Source: Dryomyza anilis
Taxonomy: Eukaryota > Arthropoda > Insecta > Diptera > Dryomyzidae
Assembly: GCA_951804985.1 (NCBI GenBank)
Contig: OX638131.1
Coordinates: forward strand, 107,280,464-107,344,463
Direction: 5' to 3'
Length of the DNA stretch: 64,000 bases
This document shows positions 24,921 through 37,597 of the stretch, one piece after another; the stretch's first letter is position 1; each line of letters opens with the position of its first letter. The translations under genes and the position numbers were made by a program. The notes beneath the pieces were generated by a model. The model ran no database searches and was not told the DNA's origin. It worked only from the letters and a program-made list of their open reading frames with translations.

Positions 24921-25740
24921 ATACCCTACACCTATGAGGTACAGGGTATATTAACTTTGTGCATATATTGTAACGCCCCTTAGGAGGCGTGTCCGGTATG
25001 GAAAAGTATATATATTCTTGATCAGCATCACTAACCGAGTCCGTTTAGCCATGTCCGTCTGTCTGTCTGTCCGTCTTGCTGTCTTGCTGTCCGAATACAG
25101 AATAACTTGAGAAATACTGATCAGAATGCGATGAAATTTCGTCTCAATATATTTTAGCCAAAAGTAGGAACTGAGTTTGAAAATGAGCCAAATCGGTTAA
25201 CGGACACGCCCACCTCCCATACAAGTCACTTTTATATAACTCTTTCGGAACTAATAACTCGAAAAATATTCAAGGTATAGTAATAAAATTTAAAAGGTAT
25301 TGTTAGAATTCACCTATAAATATGTGGTCTAAAAATGGGCGTGATCCGCCCACTTTTTTTTTCATTATTTCCCGGATTTTCATAGAGGACATTTGATCTG
25401 CAAATTATTAAAATCAAATCTATGAAATATTAGCCTTTCAAAATTTTAAATATAGGCGTGGTCCGTCCAATTATATTTTTCAATTTTTTTTAGTTGTTTA
25501 TACTTTTATATACATTTTTTAATTTATGGGGATATAAGACATACATTTCTGATATATGAAAAATATTCTGAGGGTTCAGCATAATTAAAAACTTTAAAAT
25601 TAAGGTATGCAATTAAATATCCCACATTAATATCCCCACCAAAGGTGTAGGGTATTCCATAGTCGGGCCCGACCGACTATAAAAATCCGCCCCATGTGAC
25701 CGAACTTACCCATGTGACCTAACTTTCACAACTCGTTTTA
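24921..25740 (+). mobile_element. DINE-1/mini-me-like element, copy a
   Basis: The fullest copy of a non-autonomous Helitron-associated (DINE-1/INE-1-like) family. The left end has ACCCTACACCT (24,923-24,933), and the inverted AGGTGTAGGGT lies at 25,643-25,653. After the left end come GTAACGCCCCTTAGGAGGCG, a TA run, CTTGATCAGCATCAC, and a GTCTGTCTGTCC run (the mini-me core with GTCY proto-microsatellite). The middle holds GTGATCCGCCCAC-type words. Past the inner inverted repeat the element continues through the self-complementary TAGTCGGGCCCGACCGACTA to CTCGTTTT. Related copies are at 46,608, 52,351, 58,077 (minus), 50,288 (minus) and 60,742. It has no coding capacity. Confidence 0.85.
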
Positions 25741-27190
25741 TTCTTTATTTTATTCTAAGTTTTATCACACGTCATTCTTCATTTCATTTTTCGTTTCATT
25801 TTTCACAGAAATTTTGATTGCTAAAAAATCTTTTTGATTTCAATTTTAGTTTTATATTTTCATAGGTTTTTTTTCGTCATTTCATTCTTAGTATAGTTTT
25901 TATATTTTCTTTTTCGTTACATACTCTGTTGAATTTATTTCAGTGTATAATTTTTAGTTTTAATTAAGTCATTTAATACTTAGTTTTATTATTCATTTCA
26001 TTTTTCATTTTATTCTCCACGTCACTCTTGATATAAATCATTACTTTTAAAGTTTATTCTTTATTTGAATCCAAGTTTTTAAAAGCTTCATTTAATTTTA
26101 TAGGTATTACATATCATTCTTAGGTTAGTGATATTTTTTTTCCTCGTTTAAAGTTTTGTTTCATTCTCGGTTTTATTTTTCCTATCAATATTGATTTTTT
26201 ATTATTTTATTCTTTGTTTCATTCTTCAATTTATTCTACATTATATATTTAGTTTTAGTCGTATTTTTAAAGTTAGTTTCATTTTTCGATTAATGCTTTG
26301 TTTTATTAGTCGTTTCATTATTCGTATTATTCATCATTTTATTCACCAATTCATTATTTAATTCATTCTTTATTCTATATTAATATTGAGTTTTATTCAT
26401 GTTTCATATGATTTAGTCTTATTCCTCCTTTTATTCCTCCTTTTATTCTTCGTTTTAATCTTCAATTCCTACTTCATATTAATTTTATCTGTCATTTATT
26501 TTTTCGTTTTACTCTTCGTTTCATAGTGCTTTTTATTCTTCATTTAATTCTTCGTATCCTTCTTCCTGTCAATATTGATTTTATTTCATTCTTCGATGTA
26601 TTAATTATGTAATACATATACTTTGTCATATTATTCTTAATTTCATTCTTTAGAATATTTTTCATTCTTTATGTTATTCTTCATTTGATTCAAATTTTTT
26701 GCCATTTTATTCTTTATTTACACTTTTTTTCATTCACTGTTTTATTCTTTAAATAGTTTTATATTTATTCTGATCATAATTTTATTACTCAATTATTTCC
26801 ATTTTGAATATTCCAAATTATTCTTCATTTTATTCTTTATTTTTTGTATAGTTAAATTTTAGTTTTATTCGTTGTTTTTCTTAGTTTTTTTTTATTTCAT
26901 TCTTCAGAGTATTCATGAGTTGATTCGTTTCATTCTTCGTTTTATTCTTTGTTGCATTCTACGATATATTCTTCATTATATTCTTTGTTATATTCTACAT
27001 CTTATTCTTCATTTTATTCTTTATTTTAATCTTCATTTTATTCTGTGTTATGTTCTTGATTTTATTTTTATTTCATTCTTCATTGCATTCTACAATTTAT
27101 TTCATTCTTCAATTTATTCTTCATTATATTGATATAATCTCCATTTTATTCTGTATTGTTTTCTAGATTGTATTCTTTATTTTGATATTA
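25741..27190 (+). repeat. Degenerate T-rich 12-bp array
   Basis: About 1.4 kb of TTCATTCTTCATTTTA-like sequence, a degenerate tandem repeat with period near 12 bp (unit close to TTCATTTTATTC). It is most regular at 26,920-27,120, where the plus frame shows a four-residue repeat of the type Arg-Phe-Ile-Leu. That frame is a consequence of the period and not a gene. Confidence 0.8.
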
Positions 27191-28000
27191 ATTTCATTCT
27201 ACAATTTATTCAACAGTGATTCATACATTCGTTTTTTCTTTGATTCATTTTTTATAAGAATTCATGTGAATCAAAGTGAACAAAAACTAAAATTGTATAA
27301 AAAGTTAAAATACAAATTTTACAAAGGCCTTGCGAACAAACAATTCATATAACAAGTCATCGAAGCACCTTTTTATTGCCTGACTTTTTTTATTTTAATT
27401 TAATATTTATAATTTTCAATTCCTAGAATTCTCATTTTGTGAAAAATGAATCCTTATCAAATCATCTTACATTTCTTTTGAGAAATCATCGCTTGATACC
27501 CTGAATATATTCAAAGGAATATTGAAAAGAATCTGAATTTGTTTTCATAGCCAATTACATGCATTTTTATTGATAATTTTTGTTTTATTTGAACTTTTAT
27601 CACAGAGCATGACTAATTGTTATGCGAAATAAAGGTAGTATTTATGAAAAGTTAACTATAAAGGAAAAGATTGTAACATGTATTAAAAGGTAATGTAAGA
27701 AAAATAGGTTCACAATGGAATGTATTGAATTTAGTGCAATTGTAATTTATCCTGTAATACAGAGTAACTAATTTTTGTACTCTAGGGATATGCATACGAA
27801 CAATGTTATGTTTTTAAAGGGAAGTAGAACCTTTTCATCTGTTAGGGTTTTTGGACAATGCACCGGATATCGGTCGCATGGCGTGCGAAAGTCAATTCGA
27901 AACAAAAGGAAGCATGAGAGGGTCTCTATAGAATCTCATAAAAACTGCTTCACATTAAGTGTCATTTTGGAAAAGGTTTTTTTTATGTTTTGTATGTAAA
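27191..28000. other. AT-rich spacer
   Basis: No element is visible. A 74-codon frame at 27,775-27,999 reaches the edge of the next array and resembles nothing that I know. Confidence 0.4.
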
Positions 28001-30225
28001 AATTTAAATTTCACTAAAAATTGCAATTTTCTAAAAATTCAAATTTTCACAAAATTAAATTTTTCACTAAAAATTCAAATATCAATAAAAATTCAATGTT
28101 TCATTTAAAATTCAATTTTCCACTAAAAATTCAATTTTTCACTCAAAATTAAATTTTTCACTCAAAATTCACTTTTTCACTCGAAATTCAAATTTTCACT
28201 AAAAATTCAAATTTTCACTAAAAATTCAATTTTTTACTATAAATTCAATTTTTCACTAAAAATTCAAATTTTCACTAAAAATTCAAATTTTCACTAAAAT
28301 TTCAAATTTTCACTAAAAATTCAAATTTTCACTAAAAATTCAATTTTTCACTAAAAATTCAATTTTTCACTAACAATTCAATTTTTCACTAAAAATTCAA
28401 TTTTTCATTCAAAATTAAATTGTTAACTAATAATTCAATTTTTCACTAAAAATTCAAATATCACTAAAAATTCCATCTTTCACTAAAAATTCAATTTTTC
28501 ACTAAAAATTCAATTTTTCACTAAAAATTCAAATTTTTCACTAAAAATTCAAATTTTTCACTAAAAATTCAATTTTTCAATAAAAATTGAATTTTTCACT
28601 AAAAATTCAATTTTTCACTAAAAATTCAATTTTTCAATTTTTACTAAAAATTAAATTTTTCACTAAAAATTAAATTTTTCACTAAAAATTCAAATTTTCA
28701 CTAAAAATTCAAATTTTCAATAAAAATTCAATTTTTCACTAAAAATTCAATTTTTCACTAAAAATTCAATGTTTCACTAAAAATTCAATTTTTCACTCAA
28801 AATTAAATTTTTCACTCAAAATTCAATTTTTCACTCGAAATTCAAAATTTCACTAAAAATTCAATTTTTCAGTAAAAATTCAATTTTTCACTAAAAATTA
28901 AAATTTTCACTAATAATTCAATTTGTTACTAAAAATTCAAATTTTCACTAAAAATTCAATTTTTCATTCAAAATTAAATTGTTAACTAAAAATTCAATTT
29001 TTCAGTAAAAATTCAATTTTTCACTAAAAATTAAATTTTTCACTAATAATTAAATTTTTCACTAATAATTCAATTTTTCACTAAAAATTCAATTTTTCAC
29101 TAAAAATTCAATTTTTCAATTTTTACTAAAAATTAAATTTTTCACTAAAAATTAAATTTTTCACTAAAAATTCAAATTTTCAATAAAAATTCAATTTTTC
29201 ATTCAAAATTAAATTGTTAACTAATAATTCAATTTTTCACTAAAAATTCAAATATCACTAAAAATTCCATGTTTCACTAAAAATTCAATTTTTCACTAAA
29301 AATTAAATTTTCCACTAAAAATTCCATTATTCACTAAAAATTCAATTTTTCACTAAAAATTCAATTTTTCACTAAAAATTCAATTTTTCACTAAAAATTC
29401 AATTTTTCACTAAAAATTCAATGTTTCACTAAAAATTCAATTTTTCACTCAAAATTAAATTTTTCACTCAAAATTCAATTTTTCACTCGAAATTCAAAAT
29501 TTCACTAAAAATTCAATTTTTCAGTAAAAATTCAATTTTTCACTAAAAATTAAAATTTTCACTAATAATTCAATTTGTTACTAAAAATTCAAATTTTCAC
29601 TAAAAATTCAATTTTTCATTCAAAATTAAATTGTTAACTAAAAATTCAATTTTTCACTAAAAATTCAATTTTTCAGTAAAAATTCAATTTTTCACTAAAA
29701 ATTAAATTTTTCACTAATAATTAAATTTTTCACTAATAATTCAATTTTTCACTAAAAATTCAATTTTTCACTAAAAATTCAATTTTTCACTAATAATTCT
29801 ATTTTTCACTAAAAATTAAATTTTTCACTAAAAATTCAAATTTAACTAACAATTCAATTTTTCACTAAAAATTAAATTTTTCACTAAAAATTCAATTTTT
29901 CACTAAAAATTCAAATTTTCACTAAAAATTCAAATTTTCACTCAAAATTAAATTTTTCACTAAAAATTTAATTTTTCACTAAAAATTAAAATTTTCACTA
30001 AAAATTCAATTTTCACTAAAATCCAAATTTTGTCTAAAAATTCAAATTTTCACTAAAAACTCAAATTGTCACTAAAAATTCAGTTTTTCACTAACAATTC
30101 AATTTTTCACTAAAAATTCAGTTTTTCACTAAAACTTTATTTTTCACTAAAAAACCCAATTCAAGTTTTCACTAAAAGTTCAATTTCTCACTGAAAATCA
30201 ATTTTTACTTAAAACATAATTTCAT
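28001..30225 (-). repeat. 19-bp minisatellite array 3 (inverted)
   Basis: About 2.2 kb of the 19-bp unit in reverse orientation, reading AATTTTTCACTAAAAATTC on the plus strand, roughly 115 copies. A block of variant units starting at 28,767 (CAATGTTTCACT) recurs at 29,419. Internal landmarks (CACTCGAAATT, CAATTTGTTACT) keep the same offset of 652 bp, so several hundred bases were duplicated within the array. Degeneration is greatest at both edges. Confidence 0.95.
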
Positions 30226-31850
30226 GAAATTTTTGTTTGGTTATAAAAATTTGATTTAAAAAATACTCCTATTTTACTCAAAATGATTTCCGTTCAACCA
30301 CCAAGCGAAAATCGATCTCCGACAACACTTTAGAAAATACGATTAAAACAAATCAAGCGCATCAAATGAAATTTGTATAAATGAAATGAGGTACAAACGA
30401 GCAATTGAATGCATGATACTGAATGAATTTGCCAATTTTTGAGTACAAACACTCAGTACGAGAAGTAGCAAGCAAAGGTGAAAAGGAAAACACGATTGGT
30501 AGAAATCAATGACAATTTGTGCACTGCGTGAAATCCGAACGAACAATGGGCCGGAAGTGTACACACTTTGTGACAATCTCAGACTGAGACTGTGAGGTGA
30601 GGGTGAAGATTACGCTGAATGTGACAACGTGAGGTGCAGAATGAGAAAGCAATTGAAAGAAACTGCAGTGTAGCCGACACGGTAGGGGGTTTTGTAAAAG
30701 TCATAAAAATCTGACACAAAGGTGACAAATTGTAGGACACTATCAGAGTGCGAGAGAGCGCAGAGTGAATAGAAAATATATTGTAGAAAAGTGCGAATAA
30801 TAATTTTTGGTCACTGCTGTGAAGTAGTAGATGCTTCAGACAACAAGTCGAGTTTTCTGAATGAATGCAACGCACTAAGGATTTTCTAATGATGTTTGTG
30901 CGACGTACTACATGTGATCCTTGAGCAGGACCCTTCGCATAGTAGGTACTCTGCAAGAATTGCAAATTTATTGTGAGTTAAAAGTGTTTTTGAATGAGTT
31001 CCGTATACAACACTCGAACCTCAAGGAGTCGACCGGAGGTTGGGTGCTTTAAAGGCTTCATGGTTCAGAATTGAGAAATTGGCAGCCATGACAAATTCAT
31101 CGTCGTCTTCGAACACAGCTGTGTACACTATGTGACAGCTGTGCCAAATATTCAGTCATTTATTTAATATTTAACTATCCATCATTTTAAAATCTATTAA
31201 AATCCATTTTATTATTTAGACAATTAAAGGCATTGTTCAAATAGAACATAATTTCTGTTGACTTTAAAATAGATTAATTTTGTTCAAAGTACTACAAACT
31301 ACATTATTAAATATTTGCATAAATGATTAAAATACACAGCATGTAAAATACAAACGTGAGATAATTTTAAACTTATCAGCAGCATATATTTCCCTCATTT
31401 GGTTGACTCACTTTCGGTAGCTTCCCATTATATGTGTTTTAAATTAAATAATCTTAAACCTAAATATTTGATTTGTTTCTGTTGTTATCTACCGTATTTA
31501 TTGTCAACGGAATTAAAGAATTTCTGTGGTTGCCGCGGGAAACCTTTCGTTCACACTCATGCCAATTTAAATAATACAAAGTGGACGCATTGACGCTTAT
31601 CGGCACAACGACCTTTTAATTAATAGAAAAAGATATTGTAGAAAAAATATTAGGAAGCCATCTCTATATTAAGAAGAAAACGGCTTCGAAGCGGATATAG
31701 AAAAAGGAAGTCAATGTCAATATTTTAATTTGAATATTTAATATGTATGGGAAGCAAAATATTTTAAATTTGAATATTAAATTTAATTAAAAAATGTTTA
31801 ATTAAACTTTTAAAGAAAATTTAAATTAATTGATATATTAAATTGTTAGT
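30226..31850. other. Unique-looking DNA between inverted arrays
   Basis: The spacer separating the minus- and plus-oriented 19-bp arrays. Positions 30,300-31,150 are less AT-rich and carry a 128-codon minus-strand frame (30,579-30,965) with no motif that I recognise. ACAGCTGT occurs twice at about 31,117 and 31,135. I cannot support a gene. Confidence 0.35.
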
Positions 31851-33330
31851 TAAGATTTTAATTTTGAGTGAAAAATTTAATTTTAGTGAAAAATTGACTA
31901 TTTTGTGAAAAATTGATTTTTTAGTGAAAAATTGATTTTTTAGTGAAAAATTGAATTTTAAGTGAAAATTTGATTTTGTAGTAAAAAATTAAATTTTTAG
32001 AGAAAAATTAAATTTTTAGTGTAAAATTGAATTTTTAGTGAAAAATCGAATTTTTTTAGTGAACAATTGAATTTGTAGTGAAAAATAGAATTTTTAGTGA
32101 AAAATTGAATTTTTAGTGAAAATTTGGATTTTTTGTGAAAAATTTTTAAGAAAACTTTAATTTTTATACACACATTTAATTTTTAGAGAAAAATTTAATT
32201 TTTAGTGAAAAATTTAATTTTTAGTGAAAAATTAATTTATAGTGAAAATTTGAATTTATTAGTGAAAAATTGATTTTTAGTGAAAAATTGAATTTTAGTG
32301 AAAAATTGAATTTTTAGTGAAAAATTGAATTTTTAGTGAAAAATTGATTTTGTAGTTAAAAATTGAATTTTTAGTTAAAAACTGAATTTTTTGTGAAAAA
32401 TTGAATTTTTAGTGAAAAATTGAATTTATAGTGAATAATTGAAATTTTAGTGAAAATTTGAAAATTTAGTGAAAATTTGAAAATTTAGTGAAAATTTGAA
32501 TTTTTATTGAAAAATTGAATTTATAGTGAAAATTTGAATTTTTAGTGAAAATTTGAATTATTAGTGAAAATTTGAATTTTTAGTGAAAATTTGAATTTTT
32601 ATTGAAAATTTGAATTTTTAGTGAAATTTTGAATTTTTAGTGAAATTTTCAATTTTTAGTGAGAATTTCAATTTTTATTGAAAACTTGAATTTTTAGTAA
32701 AAATTTTAATTTTTAGTGAAAATTTGAATTTTTATTGAAAATTTGAATTTTTAGTGAAATTTTGAATTTTTAGTGAAATTTTCAATTTTTAGTGAGAATT
32801 TCAATTTTTAGTGAAAACTTGAATTTTTAGTAAAAATTTGAATTTTTAGTGAAAATTTGATTTTTTAGTGAAAATTTGAATTTTTAGTGACAAATTGAAT
32901 TTTTAGTGAAAATTCAAATTTTAGTGAGAAATTGAATTTTTAGTGAAAAGATCAATTTTTAGAGAAAATTTGAATTTGTAGTGAAAAAATAAATTTTTAG
33001 TGAATATTTGAATTTTTATTGAAAAATCGAATTTTTAGTTCAAAAACTCAATTTTAGTTAAAAATTGAGTTTTTAGTGCAAATTTGAATTTATAGTGAAA
33101 ATTTGAATTAATCGTAAAAATTTAATTTTTATTGAAAATTTGAAATTTTAGTGCAAATTGAATTTTTAGTGAAAATTTAGTTTTTAGTGAAAAATCGAAA
33201 TTTTAGCGAAAATTTGAATGTTTAGTGAAAATTTGAATTTTTAATGAAATATTGAATTTTCAGTGACATATTAAATTTTCAGTGAAAAATATAATTTTTA
33301 GTGATAAATTGAATTTTGTGTGAATAATTT
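31851..33330 (+). repeat. 19-bp minisatellite array 4
   Basis: Plus-orientation array of GAATTTTTAGTGAAAAATT, about 75 degenerate copies. Many units have the variant GAAAATTTGAATTTTTA, more than in array 2, suggesting partly separate homogenisation. A block around GTGAGAATTTCAATTTTTA near 32,660 recurs near 32,793. Confidence 0.95.
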
Positions 33331-33848
33331 AATCATAACCTTTAACAAACAAGTAATTGTTGCATATATTTCTAATCAATTAAATGTCGACAAATCATGC
33401 GGGGCTCTACGATGTGGAGCAGACTTTGTAACTGTCAATTTTATCAGATATCCGGTTGAAATGTGTACCAAACAAGTAGTTACTTTGTTTTAGGCATTTT
33501 TCTGAAATATGTAGCTACACAAAATAAAAATAAATAAAAAATAAGCAAAAATCAACAAAAAAAGGTTGAACTGTCGATTGAGCAAAATCAATATGTGTTG
33601 CTGAGTGCTGCTTCGTTATATTCGCTGATGAATTGCTATCATTGTCAGCAATAAATTTCCGTTGTTACATTCAATTTTCGGAATTCTTTCTATTTATTTA
33701 ACTTACAATTTCAAAAATCTATAACCAAAACAATTGATAACTAAAAGATTTAAAATACAAAAAAAATAACCCTTTTTCCACTCAGCAATTAAAATTATAT
33801 TTTTATATTTTTTGATACATTATTATTTTTATTCTTATAAATATTTAA
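33331..33848. other. AT-rich spacer, no feature seen
   Basis: No open frame, box or inverted end is convincing here. Confidence 0.5.
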
Positions 33849-33996
33849 GGACAAATTATAACCATTGTATTGTGAATCTATTTCCTACGTTTTGTGGTAA
33901 ATATTACCACGAGCGGCCATGCCCATGACGGTTTTCGAATCCGAGACTTTTAGAAAGCAAGTCCAGCTCGCATTCCTCTGGGCTACTGAGGCCGGC
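33849..33996 (-). mobile_element. tRNA-derived SINE, family B, copy 1
   Basis: On the minus strand the sequence starts near GCCGGCCTCAG, has an A box TAGCCCAGAGG (plus positions 33,975-33,985) and a degenerate B box GGATTCGAAAACC (33,930-33,942). It continues into a body with CATGGGCATGGCCGCTCGTGG, GTAGGAAATAGATT and ACAATGGTTATAATTTGTCC. The body matches the SINE inserted at 45,441-45,583, which defines the family. Unlike that copy, this one keeps the 5' tRNA half. The B box has drifted from consensus, so the copy is probably inactive. Confidence 0.8.
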
Positions 33997-35212
33997 TTTC
34001 TAAAATATGCTTCTAAAGTATATACTGCACATATTGAATAATGTACAGTATAAACTTTTCCTCTTTGTAAAACTTTGCCTACACACAAAAACTATCAATC
34101 ATTTTATTCTGTAGAGAGTTTAAATTGTTGTTCGAAATTTCCACCTCCCATCAAAAATACAAATTTCAAAATTTCATCTACATTTTGCACTCATAAAATC
34201 ATCCTGTGTAATTTTTGTTGTGCTGTGTTATTTTTATTTCGAAAATTGCCAAATTAGTTCTTTCAGTCTGTTCGAGTTTTAATACCTGGCTGTTGGCACC
34301 ACATTTTGTCAACTTTATAACTGACCCTTGTGGCGCCCATTCTGTATATCAAAAAAGTTATATTTCCCCAAATAAAAAACAAGTGACCTACAATTTTTTT
34401 GTTATTTCTAGGCCATCAAAGATCCAATAAATGTTTGACAGTGCAGTGTTTTTCTGGTGGTGTTCAAAAAATGAATTATTAGCTACACTACCAAAGACAA
34501 ATATTGACTTTTTAGTTGGGTAGAAAATTTTGATAGATGTAATTAATTGATTGAATTTGTTATATTTAAGTAGTAATGGTAGCAAACAGTGGAAAACATT
34601 AAATACAAAGTAAATAATATTATGGCAAGTGTCAATTAATTGATATCATTATGAAAAATGTTAGTAAATATATTTTGTAAAGAAAAAAAAAAACAATTAA
34701 AGCTTTTATGTAAAGTTTTTATGAACTATTTTTTAGAATAAAATTTATTATTAATTTTAACTTAATAAATCTTGCATTTCCATTTAGTTGTTAAGAAGAT
34801 AGTATTTACGTGTAAACATATTTGCCACAAATATTGCATTACCATAGCAGCGACAATCTTTTAAGTATTTACAATAGCAGCAATAAATAATACCATAATA
34901 TGTTTGCACAAAATATATGTTTAAATATTCACAACGTAATATTTGTGTCCTAAATTAAAATATCAAGTATGTCTCTGTTTTCGCAAAAATAGTTAATTAA
35001 TATGTTTGGAACAAGTATAAACACATATTTACGCTAGAATGCTTGTGATAAATAAAATTTAATAAATTATTTAGTAGATATTAAATTATAATTACAAAAA
35101 GAGTATTAATTATATTTTAGTCACTACATAATTGAAATATAATTACAGTAAAACAGTTATTATAAAATTTATTTAACATATCCTGGACCCTAATATGTCA
35201 TATTTGAAAATA
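33997..35212. other. AT-rich DNA, no gene seen
   Basis: Short unrecognised frames at 34,075-34,585 on both strands; the remainder is AT-rich with ACATATTTGCCACAAATAT-type words. Confidence 0.4.
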
Positions 35213-35277
35213 TAGTTGCCACAAATATAAATGTAGTTGCCACAAATATAAATGTAGTTGCCACAAATATAATTGTA
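35213..35277 (+). repeat. 21-bp tandem repeat, three copies
   Basis: TAGTTGCCACAAATATAAATG repeated three times head to tail, the last unit changed near its end. The core TTGCCACAAATAT also occurs singly nearby. Confidence 0.9.
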
Positions 35278-35824
35278 GAAAAAGCTGCATTATAATTTTA
35301 TAATATGTTTTCGCTGCATAAATGTATTTACCACCTAAGATTTATTAATTAGATTTTATAATAAAACGATGTATTTTATAATATGTAATTAACTAACTAT
35401 ATACTTAAAATGTTACTATTGCAAAATAGTTATTTTATAATTAATATAACCAATAATATAATGTTTTTGTAAAATAGCCGTTAAAAATTTTAAAAATATG
35501 CTTGTTTAATTATTCACAATCTAACATTTGTTTATTAAATTAAATACAAAATCCAATATACTTTTGCGCCAAATAAAATATTTTTTAAAAATATGTTTGA
35601 AATAATTATATTATATTATATTTTTAAAAAACCATGAATTAAATTAGTTTTACAAATAATTATATTTATACAAATAGTTTATTATTGAAATAGCTTCATT
35701 TAAATTAATTAATCTGTGTTAAATATCATTTTGCTGAACAACTGTTTATCAAAAATTCAATTAAGTTTCCACAATTATACAAAAATACACATATAATCAA
35801 AATATATTTCAATTTAATTACAAC
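35278..35824. other. AT-rich spacer, no feature seen
   Basis: Very AT-rich sequence without an identifiable element. Confidence 0.5.
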
Positions 35825-36529
35825 ATATCGTCATGCCAACATGGGGCGAATGTGCATTTTTTAAAATGTTGGGAAATCAAATTTTAAAGTTTAAAGTGCT
35901 TCAAAAATTAGAAAAATTTAGATTTGGTTCAATTTTATTTTGGTTTATTCATCAATTATTATAACGTCTATAAAATATTTATGGATTGGGACAACTTACT
36001 GAATTATAAATACAGATTTTGTGAGCCAATATCCCGACCAAAACGCAAATCTTTATGTTTTTTATGCCCTAACTTTTTATTATCGCAAGTTAAAATAGTA
36101 ATGTAAAGGCATTAATTGTTTCTTTTTAAAGCCCCTATCGATTGGCATCATTATTTGAAAATATTTTGCCAAACATTAATTTGCCATTTGTTTTTTGCAG
36201 GAAAAATGTTTGACCAAATATTTTTAAATAATGATGCCAATCGATTGGTGCTTTAAAAACAAACAATTAATACGCTTACACTACTATTTTATCTTGCATC
36301 AATAAAAAGTTATGGCGTAATAACGACAAGATTCGCCCTTTTGGCATGACAAGTTTTTCAATTTTTCAAATTCACCCTTTTGGTTTCGACTTTTGTGGCT
36401 AGAAATATCCAACAAAACAACACGCGATTTTTGCACAGTATATTTGAGGTTAAACTACATTCAACAATGTACAAAAACTCAAATATCAAAAATTGCACAT
36501 TCGCCCCTTTGGCATGATAGTGCCGATAT
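35825..36529. mobile_element. Foldback element F, copy 1 (one hairpin)
   Basis: A 705-bp element starting ATATCGTCATGCC and ending GGCATGATAGTGCCGATAT. The word TCATGCCAAAAGGGCGAA, or its complement, occurs several times inside (near 35,832, 36,325, 36,375 and 36,500). In the middle (36,060-36,320) is a large hairpin. Its arms run from the TTTTTATT / AAGATAAAATAGT words through AATTGTTTGTTTTTAAAGC and GATTGGCATCATTATTT, around a loop that reads AACATTAATTTGCCATTTG. The related element at 53,290-54,325 has two such hairpins. It has no coding capacity. Its end octamer is shared with the 262-bp MITE. Confidence 0.75.
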
Positions 36530-36617
36530 TAAAATTTAATGTAGGTATTTTTTTTTAATAAAATTTTAAATATGTTTTAATAATAAATAATATTTTAAAT
36601 AGTTTTTAATAATAAAT

Positions 36618-36665
<48 letters not shown>

Positions 36666-37384
36666 TATTAACTCAATAAATGCTTTATTTATTTTAAGCT
36701 CATCCATAATAATTTCTGTCGCCTAATCCATCAACTGTTGTCGCTAAGAGTCACTGCATAATCATTTCACAAACGTTTCAAATTTCTGTCCTACAGTTTG
36801 TCGCAACTTAATGTTAAATAAACTCTTTTTTACAAAATTAATGCAAACATATTTTTTAATGTATAAACAAAACCGTGACAAGCGCACAGCTGAAATAATT
36901 TATTATTATTTTTTCACAAAACAAAAAATTTTGCAATCCTGTGAAAATACAGAACACACGATTTGTCACAATATCAGATATCGAAGCAAAAATTGAATAA
37001 AATAGAATAATATTATCATTGAAGATTTCACGGAAATTTATATTTAATTTGATTAAAACTATGATATTTTAGTAATAAACAAAATTAAATTTCGAAGAAA
37101 TAATTTTGCAAAGCAAAGCAAATTAAATTTACTAAAAGCTTGGCAAATATTATTGGTTTCGAATATTATATAACCTCTTTTGTGTAGTTCCTGGAATGAG
37201 AAATAATTAAGAAAATGAAAATTAAATGTTTATTAAACAGAAGAAATAGAAATAGAAATAAAAACTACAAGGACATTTTAAAATAAATACAATTTTACAA
37301 AACTTTTATTAATCGTTAAATATTGAAAATATAATATTCAGTTAATTTAAAAAAAAAGTATATTTAAAATAGAAATATAAATCA
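36530..37384. other. AT-rich DNA with TA microsatellite
   Basis: A (TA)n run of about 45 bases lies at 36,616-36,663. The rest has no convincing feature; a 61-codon frame at 36,811 is unrecognised. Confidence 0.6.
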
Positions 37385-37597
37385 GTAAGGGTTTTTCAAC
37401 AGGGACGCTACAAAAGTAGAGCGACAGGGACAGCAAACGACGCCATATTTCTTACCGTTCTATTGACATTTCTCTTCAGTAAGGATTGCCATTTCCTGAT
37501 GGAAAGATATACGAATTCGAATTTCGGTAGTAAATTTTAATAATTTCGACTCGTTGTTGACTCGTATATCTTTCCATCATGAAATGGCCCTTTACAT
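37385..37597. mobile_element. Hairpin element H1, copy 2 (loop inverted)
   Basis: Second copy of the element at 16,483. The left flank agrees closely, including the words TTTTTCAACAGGGACGCTAC, AGAGCGACAGGGACAGC and AAACGACGCC. The arms are shorter here (37,488-37,514 and 37,562-37,589, one mismatch in 27) because the outer right arm is missing, and the element ends CCCTTTACAT, complementary to ATGTAAAGGG at the start of copy 1. The loop reads CGAATTTCGGTAGTAAATTT on the plus strand, the reverse complement of copy 1's loop. The relic coding start (MMERYTS then RVEIIKIYYRN) is therefore on the minus strand here, and it lacks the stop seen in copy 1. Confidence 0.75.

Noticed and set aside
26872..27132. 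86-codon hydrophobic frame that looks like a membrane protein
   Set aside because: It lies in the T-rich 12-bp array, and its four-residue periodicity mirrors the DNA repeat.
30579..30965. 128-codon minus-strand frame
   Set aside because: No recognisable domain, no upstream or downstream gene context; length is possible by chance in less AT-rich DNA.
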